Shown here: piece after piece, positions 9,835-16,366 of the stretch
How positions within the stretch are numbered: the stretch's first letter is position 1
How the letters are laid out: each line of letters starts with the position of its first letter
DNA from: Ignavibacteriales bacterium
GTDB taxonomy: Bacteria > Bacteroidota > Ignavibacteria > Ignavibacteriales > SURF-24
Length of the DNA: 64,000 nt
Assembly: GCA_026390815.1 (NCBI GenBank)
Contig: JAPLFH010000007.1
Span: forward strand, 62,001-126,000
Reading direction: 5' to 3'
Notes under the pieces: generated by a model
The model's database searches: none
What the model was told of the DNA's origin: nothing
Seen by the model: only the letters and a program-made list of their open reading frames with translations
Made by a program: the position numbers and the translations under genes

Positions 9835-10196
9835 GGGGGTGAAATTGGTTTCGACGGGGTTAGAAGGCTTTGAACTGCGCACCGTGATCTCCAATTACAC
9901 GTTAAACGTTGGAAACAAAAATATAAACGGCGAATATAATTACGCCCTAGCTGCTTAATCCCGTAAAGCGGGAGCAGCCGTTCATTATTTTTCCTCATAC
10001 CGGGGAATAATTGAACGTCGCTTAGGTATGATAGCTGAATCGAGTGCCAGGTAGATAAGGCGAAATAAACACTGGCGGGATTTAAAGACAGCTTTGCTTG
10101 TTAAGGAACTTTAAGTCTAAAAAAAATAACAGGCTATGTGTGTAGACGTTCACTGGATTTTAATTTCGGACGCGGGTTCGACTCCCGCCACCTCCA
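9835..10196 (+). ncRNA. ssrA: tmRNA (transfer-messenger RNA)
   Basis: Rescues stalled ribosomes by trans-translation. The 5' strand GGGGGTG (9835-9841) pairs with CACCTCC (10189-10195), giving a 7-bp acceptor stem with one G-U pair and A73 at 10196; CCA is not encoded. The start continues GAAATTGGTTTCGACGGGG, the conserved tmRNA head. The T-arm is GCGGG-TTCGACT-CCCGC. The tag frame at 9911-9958 gives GNKNINGEYNYALAA then TAA if GGA is the resume codon. The ALAA end is canonical; 15 residues is long for a tag. The resume codon is inferred by position. The last 38 bases recur at 10465-10522 after a GIY-YIG gene. Confidence 0.96.
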
Positions 10197-10199
10197 CAA
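10162..10199 (+). repeat. Direct repeat copy 1: intact tmRNA 3' end
   Basis: 38 bases from AATTTCGG to CTCCACAA, covering the 3' part of the tmRNA (T-arm, acceptor strand, A73) and three bases beyond. The same 18 + 20 bases occur at 10465-10482 and 10503-10522, split there by 20 extra bases. The offset between copies is 303 bp, and the space between is almost filled by one small GIY-YIG gene. Confidence 0.95.
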
Positions 10200-10211
10200 A
10201 TATTTTGTATT

Positions 10212-10454
10212 ATGTTTTATACTTATATACTTTTTAGCGAGATTGGGAATAAACATTATTATGGTTCGACAAAAGATATACCGACCAGATTGAATGAACA
10301 TAATAATGGGAAAGTAAAATTCACAAAGCCATTCAGACCCTGGCAAATAGTTTATTATGAAGAATATCCCACCCGAAGTGAAGCTTGTAAACGTGAATTA
10401 TTTTTTAAGAGTGTTGATGGACGTATCTGGCTAAAAAATAATAGAATACTCTAA
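10212..10454 (+). CDS. Small GIY-YIG nuclease-domain protein next to tmRNA
   Basis: 80-residue single-domain GIY-YIG protein (UPF0213/YhbQ-like branch). Visible: YTYIL at 3-7 (the GIY half), HYYGST at 15-20 (the YIG half), Arg26 in RLNEH (expected catalytic Arg), and KREL at 60-63 with the expected metal-binding Glu62, ending FFKSVDGRIWLKNNRIL. Such domains cut DNA in homing endonucleases, UvrC and related enzymes, but small stand-alone members are often uncharacterised. It starts 15 bases after the tmRNA and ends 11 bases before a second copy of the tmRNA 3' end. This suggests a small mobile module that targets the tmRNA T-arm, which is inference. Confidence 0.85.
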   Translation: MFYTYILFSEIGNKHYYGSTKDIPTRLNEHNNGKVKFTKPFRPWQIVYYEEYPTRSEACKRELFFKSVDGRIWLKNNRIL

Positions 10455-10464
10455 GACAAGAAGA

Positions 10465-10522
10465 AATTTCGGACGCGGGTTCTGCACAGCATCCCTTTGG
10501 GAGACTCCCGCCACCTCCACAA
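10465..10522 (+). repeat. Direct repeat copy 2: tmRNA 3' end with 20-base insert in T-loop
   Basis: Copy of the tmRNA 3' end (18 + 20 identical bases) interrupted at 10483-10502 by tgcacagcatccctttggga. The break lies inside the T-loop, after GCGGGTTC and before GACTCCCGC, so the T-stem is kept while the loop grows from 7 to 27 bases. The insert contains a small hairpin TCCC-TTT-GGGA. With no matching 5' acceptor strand after copy 1, this copy is not a functional RNA end. Confidence 0.9.
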
Positions 10523-10632
10523 TTTTTACGTTTAATAACTGTAAAAAGCATTTCTATTTTCCAATCAAATTATTCCAAAACAAACAGATTTTTATTGCTT
10601 AGAAAAGTTTATTCATTTAAATTACATACGCT

Positions 10633-11514
10633 ATGAAAAAAATTTCCTTTGCAAAAATGAGCGGCGCTGGTAACGATTTTATTCTATTCGATAGAAGGTT
10701 TAATCCGGATATGGAACTGCATCCCGCAGTTATAAAAAAATTATGTAATAGAAGAACTGGAATAGGTGCTGATGGAATCCTTATTATATCAGATTTTCCC
10801 GGTTATGATTTTATGATGGAATATTTCAATTCAGATGGTTCAACTGGTTCATTGTGTGGGAATGGTGCAAGATGCGCAATCAGATATGCACATTTAAGTG
10901 GCAGAATAAATAATGCAACCACCAATTTTATCTCCAATAATGTCCAATATGCTGGTGAAATTCTGGATGCTGATAATGTAAAATTTTATTTATCTGAACC
11001 AAAGAATTTTAAGTATAATTTTAAAATTAAGACCTTTAATCAACTTGTCAGTTCAAGTTTTGTTGATACAGGTTCACCTCATGTTGTTATTAAATTGGGG
11101 GATGTATTGCAAAACGTCCAAATTCCAAATTCTTTTTATCAGGATTTAGATGATTTTCCAGTTGTTCAATATGGAAGAGAGATTAGAAATTCAAAAGATT
11201 TTGCTCCATCTGGCACTAATGTTAATTTTATAAAAATTGTTGATAATAAAATATTCATTAGAACTTATGAAAGAGGAGTCGAAGACGAAACTTTAGCCTG
11301 CGGAACTGGTTCTACCGCTGCTGCAATAATAAGCTATGTTAATGATAAACTAAAACCACCTATTACTGTTGTTACCAAAAGTGGTAATGAATTAATAATT
11401 GACTTTAAAGTTGAAGATCAGCATATAAGGAATTTATCCTTGACTGGTCCTGCGGAAATAACATTTACCGGGGAATTTTACTCAAGTTTATATTTTAATA
11501 ATTCGGAGAAATAA
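10633..11514 (+). CDS. dapF: Diaminopimelate epimerase
   Basis: 293-residue cytosolic racemase converting LL- to meso-diaminopimelate, for lysine and peptidoglycan synthesis. The N-terminus KMSGAGNDFILFDRR is the family signature. The two catalytic cysteines are visible: Cys75 in SLCGNGARCA and Cys223 in ACGTGSTAAA, matching the two-base mechanism. The C-terminal GPAEITFTGEFY is also typical. Length is slightly above the usual 275-ish residues because of a short N-terminal insertion. The stop abuts the ATG of the next small gene. No other lysine genes are nearby. Confidence 0.95.
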   Translation: MKKISFAKMSGAGNDFILFDRRFNPDMELHPAVIKKLCNRRTGIGADGILIISDFPGYDFMMEYFNSDGSTGSLCGNGARCAIRYAHLSGRINNATTNFISNNVQYAGEILDADNVKFYLSEPKNFKYNFKIKTFNQLVSSSFVDTGSPHVVIKLGDVLQNVQIPNSFYQDLDDFPVVQYGREIRNSKDFAPSGTNVNFIKIVDNKIFIRTYERGVEDETLACGTGSTAAAIISYVNDKLKPPITVVTKSGNELIIDFKVEDQHIRNLSLTGPAEITFTGEFYSSLYFNNSEK

Positions 11515-11817
11515 ATGGGAAAAGTAATTTTTTCAATTCAATATGATGTTAATTCACCTAAAAGGGATGAATATTTAGGTATTATGCGTGAATTGAAATC
11601 GCTTGTAAAAGCCGATGGCTTGATAAGTTATTCTGTTTTTGAAAAGAAAAATAAACAAAATAGCTTTGAGGAATTATATCAGTTTGAAAGTGAACAAGCA
11701 TATGAAGAGTTTGATGATAATCAGGATGAGCGTGTGGATATTCTTATGTCCAAACTTTCAGACCTGATTAAAGAAAATTCTACAAAATACACAACAATGC
11801 ACGAAGTTGTGGAATAG
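11515..11817 (+). CDS. Small protein, possibly ABM-like dimeric alpha/beta barrel
   Basis: 100-residue cytosolic protein whose ATG directly follows the dapF stop, so the two are co-transcribed. The pattern IFSIQYDVNSPKRDEYLGIMRELKSLV, then GLISYSVFEKK, then ELYQFESEQAYEEF resembles the ferredoxin-like fold of antibiotic-biosynthesis-monooxygenase/heme-degrading domains (a strand, a helix, and the EEF helix), but the match is only by eye. No catalytic residues can be named. It could equally be an unrelated small dimeric protein. Coding character is good: acidic, regular codon use, clear start. Confidence 0.6.
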   Translation: MGKVIFSIQYDVNSPKRDEYLGIMRELKSLVKADGLISYSVFEKKNKQNSFEELYQFESEQAYEEFDDNQDERVDILMSKLSDLIKENSTKYTTMHEVVE

Positions 11818-11844
11818 TAATTAAGGTATTTTCAAGTTTATATT

Positions 11845-11880
11845 GGGGCACAACTGATTTGACTGTGACCCCTCTATTTC
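11845..11880 (+). terminator. Possible terminator or palindromic remnant after dapF unit
   Basis: GGGGCAC (from 11845) and GTGACCCC (ending 11872) can form a 7-bp stem with one bulged A and a 13-base loop, followed by the pyrimidine-rich TCTATTTCTTTT. It lies 28 bases after the small gene and before the cytochrome cluster, so it may end the dapF transcript. The T run is impure. The end GATTTGACTGTGACCCC also resembles ends of REP-like palindromes, so it may instead be a repeat remnant. Confidence 0.4.
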
Positions 11881-11977
11881 TTTTATTGAGCAATCAGAAT
11901 CCCAGTTTATTTTTTAGATTTGAAATAATAAGATCACATAGCTAACTTATTCTCCAAATATTATAATTCCAATATCA

Positions 11978-12850
11978 ATGTCAAAACGAATTCATACTAT
12001 TTACATATCATTTTTTTTCTTAGTAACAATAGTAGTAACTATATATCTAACAATTACCGGATTTAACTATTTCACAACACCAGTAACCGAACGTTTCTGG
12101 AATCCTGATTATTCTTCACTTAAACCAAGTGGTATAATTGGTCACGGAACCGGAATTATTGGCTCGTTATTGATGATAGCCGGTGTTGCTATTTATATGC
12201 TAAGAAAACGTGTTAGAAGATTTTTTCATATTGGAATTCTTAAATATTGGTTAGAATTTCATATCTTTTTATGTACTCTTGGTCCAATACTCGTTTTATT
12301 CCATACCTCATTCAAATTTGGGGGAATTGTTTCTGTAAGTTTTTGGAGTATGGTTGCAGTTGTACTTAGCGGTATCATTGGTAGATTTATTTATATACAA
12401 ATTCCAAGATCTATACAAGGACAGGAATTGGGCATTAAAGAGCTTGATGAAATAAATTTTAATCTTAACTTTCGACTTAGAAATGAATTAAAAATAGAAG
12501 AAAGCATTCTTTTGGAAATAGAAGAAGCTGCTTCAATAAAAAGGTTTAAAAATTTGACTTTACTTAAAAGTATTTATTTAATATTTATTGATTACTATAA
12601 AACGAAGTTATTAGTTAGAAAATTTAAAAAGGAAATTAAAACAAAACAGCCAAATGCGAATGTTTCAGAAATAGTTAAGGCGGCTAAAAGTAAACTTATT
12701 CTATCCAGAAGAATTGGGTTACTCAGATCGATGCAGAGTTTATTTAAATACTGGCATGTAGCTCATCTTCCTTTTGCAATGGTAATGTTTTTAATAATGA
12801 TAATTCACATAATAATTACAATAACTTTTGGTTATAAATGGATCTTTTAG
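11978..12850 (+). CDS. Inner-membrane di-haem b-type cytochrome
   Basis: 290-residue polytopic membrane protein with helices at about 8-28, 57-75, 92-112, 117-141 and 262-283. Two helices each carry two histidines 14 residues apart: His95/His109 and His263/His277. The H-x13-H pattern on two helices is the known bis-His, two-haem arrangement of cytochrome b/b6-type proteins. Further His residues (56, 84, 260) lie near helix ends. A charged cytosolic loop of about 100 residues separates the haem helices. First gene of a six-gene electron-transfer cluster; expected to pass electrons across the inner membrane between the Fe-S/FAD protein and periplasmic cytochromes. I cannot name the family. Confidence 0.7.
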   Translation: MSKRIHTIYISFFFLVTIVVTIYLTITGFNYFTTPVTERFWNPDYSSLKPSGIIGHGTGIIGSLLMIAGVAIYMLRKRVRRFFHIGILKYWLEFHIFLCTLGPILVLFHTSFKFGGIVSVSFWSMVAVVLSGIIGRFIYIQIPRSIQGQELGIKELDEINFNLNFRLRNELKIEESILLEIEEAASIKRFKNLTLLKSIYLIFIDYYKTKLLVRKFKKEIKTKQPNANVSEIVKAAKSKLILSRRIGLLRSMQSLFKYWHVAHLPFAMVMFLIMIIHIIITITFGYKWIF

Positions 12851-12859
12851 GAGGAAAAA

Positions 12860-13459
12860 ATGAAAATTAAACCACTTTATATTTACCTAAGTATAATTAT
12901 TATTGCAGTAGTTCTTTTGATAATTTTTACAACTAATCAAGAAACTCCAAATACAAATATAGCAGCACAAATGCCTCAGGATGAAATTCATAAAGGATTA
13001 ACAAAACCAGGTATGGGTGGTGGGCCATCCGGCTCAAACGTAAGTGAAGAAATTAAAAAAAGAATGGAGATGTTAAAGACTGCTTATGATAAAAATCCTA
13101 ATGATACATTAAAAGCGCGAGAGTACGCAGAATTTCTTGCTGCTGCACATAAACCGAATGATGCAATTACTGTGTACGAAAAAATATTGAAAAAAGATCC
13201 TAAAAGAACAGATTTAAGATTTTCACTGGCTTTGATTTATTTCCATAGACAGGATTACGCTAAAGCCGAACAATTGATTTCCGAAGTTTTTAATTACGAT
13301 AAAAAAAATGCTCAAGCCAGGTATAACCTTGGCGCCATAGCTGCAAATAAAGGTGAATCAGATAAAGCTAAACAATTATGGACTGAATTAGTAAAGGAGC
13401 AACCAAACACTGAATTAGGCAAAATGGCGCAAGAATCGCTTACCAGTTTAGGTAAATGA
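12860..13459 (+). CDS. Membrane-anchored TPR protein of the cytochrome cluster
   Basis: 199-residue protein with an N-terminal membrane anchor (about residues 5-25) and, after a Gly/Pro linker, tetratricopeptide repeats from about 75 to 195 (for example DAITVYEKILKKDPKRTDLRFSLALIYF and ARYNLGAIAANKGESDKAKQLW). The layout resembles the TPR part of CcmH/NrfG-type cytochrome c biogenesis factors. A role as chaperone or assembly factor for the neighbouring multiheme cytochromes is a reasonable guess, but TPR domains are generic. GGAGG at 12850-12854 precedes the ATG, and the TTG start of the next gene follows the stop by one base. Confidence 0.75.
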   Translation: MKIKPLYIYLSIIIIAVVLLIIFTTNQETPNTNIAAQMPQDEIHKGLTKPGMGGGPSGSNVSEEIKKRMEMLKTAYDKNPNDTLKAREYAEFLAAAHKPNDAITVYEKILKKDPKRTDLRFSLALIYFHRQDYAKAEQLISEVFNYDKKNAQARYNLGAIAANKGESDKAKQLWTELVKEQPNTELGKMAQESLTSLGK

Positions 13460-13460
13460 T

Positions 13461-14789
13461 TTGATAGAAACATTCTTAGAAAATACATTAGCCTATATTT
13501 TAATTTTTTTAATTTTTGCCCTTGTACTTTTTATTTATATAAAAACGGTTGCCAAGAAATCTGACTCTGTAAAAGAAAAAATTAAAATAGCAAAAGAACT
13601 GGGGTTTCATGAACCTGTATCTTTACATCCGTACATAAATCATGAAATTTGCCTTGGGAGCGGTGCCTGCGTTCTTGCATGTCCTGAAAAAGATGTGCTT
13701 GGCTTAGTAAATGGAAAAGCTTTTACAATTAATGCTTCCAGATGTGTAGGTCACGGAGCCTGTTTTCATGCCTGTCCTGTTCATGCAATAACTTTAGTTA
13801 TGGGGACTGAAACAAGGGGGATTGAATTACCACATGTATCCCAGGATTTTGAATCTAATGTTCCCGGAATTTATATCGCCGGAGAATTAGGTGGAATGGG
13901 GCTCATCAAAAATGCTGTAGAACAAGGTAAGCAGGCAGTTGAAAATATATCCAAGAACTTAAAACGATCCTCCAAAGCAAGCTACGATGTGGTAATCGTT
14001 GGAGCTGGTCCAGCAGGTATTTCTGCAACTTTAACTGCTGCAAAAAATAATCTTAAATTTCTAACCATTGAACAAGACAGTTTAGGTGGAACCGTCTTTA
14101 ATTTCCCGCGTGCAAAACTGGTTATGACTTCCCCAATGGATTTACCTTTATATGGCAAAATAAAATTGATGGAAACTTCAAAAGTAAAACTACTTGATTT
14201 ATGGAAAGAAATTCTTCAAAAGAACAATATAAAAATTAATGAACAGGAAAAAGTTATTAATATTGAAAAAAAGGAAGATCATTTTATAATTGTTACAAGT
14301 TGTAGCACTTATACTTCCAACGCAATTTTACTTGCTATTGGTAGACGCGGTTCTCCGCGGAAACTTGGAATACCTGGTGAAGAATTGGAAAAAGTAAGTT
14401 ACAGGCTTTTAGAACCAGAATATCTTAAAAATCAAAATGTATTAATTATCGGTGGTGGGGATTCTGCAATTGAATCCGCTTTACTTTTAGCTGATGATAA
14501 TGAAGTTGTTATTTCATACAGGAGTAATTCATTTAGCAGAATAAAACCAAAAAATCTCGAGAGAATAATTAAAGCACAATCTGAACAAAAATTAAAAATA
14601 ATTTTTAATTCAGGCGTGGAAGAAATAAAGGAAGATAAAGTTATTCTTAAAATGACGGATAATTCCTTGGTTGAATTAAAAAACAATCTTGTTTTTATTT
14701 TTGCGGGTGGCGAACTGCCAACACAATTTCTTGAAAAAACTGGAATTAAAATCACTAAAAAATTTGGAGAAACAATATTAAAGCATTGA
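13461..14789 (+). CDS. Membrane-anchored Fe-S/FAD pyridine-nucleotide oxidoreductase
   Basis: 442 residues, TTG start one base after the TPR gene. In order: one membrane helix (10-29); a ferredoxin-like domain with two clusters of three cysteines (Cys64, 70, 74 and Cys95, 101, 105), each lacking the usual second Cys (Ser67 and His98); the motif NVPGIYIAGELGGMG (134-147), which looks like the C-terminal FAD motif of thioredoxin-reductase-like enzymes; FAD Rossmann motif GAGPAG (181-186); and NAD(P) motif GGGDSAIE (331-338). There is no CxxC disulfide motif. Expected to exchange electrons between NAD(P)H and the membrane cytochrome b. Overlaps the next gene by 4 bases. Physiological direction unknown. 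Confidence 0.8.
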   Translation: MIETFLENTLAYILIFLIFALVLFIYIKTVAKKSDSVKEKIKIAKELGFHEPVSLHPYINHEICLGSGACVLACPEKDVLGLVNGKAFTINASRCVGHGACFHACPVHAITLVMGTETRGIELPHVSQDFESNVPGIYIAGELGGMGLIKNAVEQGKQAVENISKNLKRSSKASYDVVIVGAGPAGISATLTAAKNNLKFLTIEQDSLGGTVFNFPRAKLVMTSPMDLPLYGKIKLMETSKVKLLDLWKEILQKNNIKINEQEKVINIEKKEDHFIIVTSCSTYTSNAILLAIGRRGSPRKLGIPGEELEKVSYRLLEPEYLKNQNVLIIGGGDSAIESALLLADDNEVVISYRSNSFSRIKPKNLERIIKAQSEQKLKIIFNSGVEEIKEDKVILKMTDNSLVELKNNLVFIFAGGELPTQFLEKTGIKITKKFGETILKH

Positions 14790-16366
14790 TTAAGAATTTA
14801 CTATTTCTTTTTCTTCTCTTTAGTAGTCAAAAAATTCTCGCTCAAATTTCACCTGGCGAATTATCCAGAGCACACTCTCAGTTTGAGGGAATAAGCAATT
14901 GTACTAAATGTCACGATTTAGGTTCAAAACTTTCAGATACAAAATGTATTGGATGTCATAAAGAAATAAATTTTCAGGTACAGAACAAACTTGGCTTTCA
15001 CTCTTCAAAGTATGTTAATGGGAAAAATTGCTGGCAATGTCATGGTGAACATTTCGGACGTAATTTTCAACTGATCCGATTTGATGAAAAGAAATTTGAT
15101 CATTCAGTAACAGGATTTGAGTTAACGGGGAAACATTCTCCATTAGCTTGTAAACAATGTCATCAACAAAAAAATATTTCTTCATCAGAAATAAAGAATC
15201 GTAAAAATACTTTCCTTGGATTAGATCAAAATTGTAATTCCTGTCATCAGGATTTTCATCAAAATACATTGGGCAATAAATGCGAATTCTGCCACAATAC
15301 TTCAACCTTCAAACCTGCTATTTCTTTCAATCACGACCGGGCAAAATTCAAACTACTTGGTGCACACGCAAAAGTAGATTGCATCAAATGCCATTTAAAA
15401 GAAAAAAGAAATGGGAAGGATTACCAAAAATTTACAGGATTGAACTTTAGTAATTGTTCTCCTTGCCACCAGGATGCGCATAAAGGTAAATTCGGTAATG
15501 ACTGTAAGAAATGCCATGTGGTTTCTGGATTTAAATTTGTTAACAAAGGATCCTTTGATCATGATAAAACAAATTATCCTTTAATTGCAAAACACAAATT
15601 AGTAAACTGCGATAAATGTCATAAAGGAAACATTAGTGTTAAACCAGTTTTTGATAAATGTTTTAGATGCCACGAAGATTTTCATAAAGGACAGTTTACG
15701 GTAAATAATCTCCAGCGCGATTGCTCAGAATGTCATCAGCTTGAAGGATATTCGCCATCAACTTTTTCATTGGAAAAACATAATAATTTAAAGTTTGCAT
15801 TGGAAGGAAAACATAAAGCAATTGATTGCAAGAGTTGTCATATCAAAGAAACAAAATGGCAATTTATACTTGGTGATGTAAAATGCATTAATTGTCATTC
15901 AAATGTTCATGGAAATGAAATATCCGGAACGTTTATGAAAGATGATAATTGTATAAGTTGTCATACTGTTGACGGATGGAAAATAATAAACTTCAATCAC
16001 TCAAAAACAAAATTTGATCTTACAGGAAAACACAAAGAAGCCAGTTGTAAAAAATGCCACATTAAAGAAAATAATCTTGGAGAAATAAAATATTTTTTCA
16101 GTTCGGTAAAAAGCTATTGCGAGTATTGTCATAATGATGTACATTTTAACCAATTTAGAGATGGCGATAAAACACTATGCGAGCGATGTCATACTTCTTC
16201 TGGATGGATTCCAGTTAGTTTTGATCATCAATCCACCAAGTTTCCACTTGAAGGAGCGCATAGCAAAGTTGAATGCAGAAAATGTCATAAAGAAATTTTA
16301 GAACAAGGGCATAAATTTATTAAATTCAAAATCGATGAGTTTAAATGTTCAGATTGTCATTCATAA
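14786..16366 (+). CDS. Periplasmic 20-haem c-type cytochrome
   Basis: 526-residue exported protein: signal peptide of about 19 residues ending ILAQ, then 20 CxxCH haem-attachment motifs by direct count. Recurrent segments such as FDHxxTxFxLxGKH before a CxxCH supply extra His residues likely to act as distal ligands, so most haems are probably bis-His and low potential. No membrane helix after the signal. TTG start overlaps the oxidoreductase gene by 4 bases, and the end overlaps the next cytochrome gene by 22 bases. Expected to carry electrons through the periplasm between the inner-membrane cytochrome b and the outer-membrane part. It is not a recognised NrfA, MtrA or OmcS type by motif. 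Confidence 0.9.
   Translation: MIKNLLFLFLLFSSQKILAQISPGELSRAHSQFEGISNCTKCHDLGSKLSDTKCIGCHKEINFQVQNKLGFHSSKYVNGKNCWQCHGEHFGRNFQLIRFDEKKFDHSVTGFELTGKHSPLACKQCHQQKNISSSEIKNRKNTFLGLDQNCNSCHQDFHQNTLGNKCEFCHNTSTFKPAISFNHDRAKFKLLGAHAKVDCIKCHLKEKRNGKDYQKFTGLNFSNCSPCHQDAHKGKFGNDCKKCHVVSGFKFVNKGSFDHDKTNYPLIAKHKLVNCDKCHKGNISVKPVFDKCFRCHEDFHKGQFTVNNLQRDCSECHQLEGYSPSTFSLEKHNNLKFALEGKHKAIDCKSCHIKETKWQFILGDVKCINCHSNVHGNEISGTFMKDDNCISCHTVDGWKIINFNHSKTKFDLTGKHKEASCKKCHIKENNLGEIKYFFSSVKSYCEYCHNDVHFNQFRDGDKTLCERCHTSSGWIPVSFDHQSTKFPLEGAHSKVECRKCHKEILEQGHKFIKFKIDEFKCSDCHS

Noticed and set aside
10465-10522. A second tRNA or tmRNA gene
   Set aside because: There is no matching 5' acceptor strand, D-arm or anticodon arm; only the 3' end of the tmRNA is present.
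9835-10522. Group I intron or intron-encoded homing endonuclease interrupting tmRNA
   Set aside because: The tmRNA is complete before the GIY-YIG gene, so nothing needs to be spliced; no intron core was seen.
16345-16366. Frameshift joining the 20-haem and 43-haem cytochromes into one gene
   Set aside because: The second gene has its own ATG and a full signal peptide, so two separate exported proteins are more likely.
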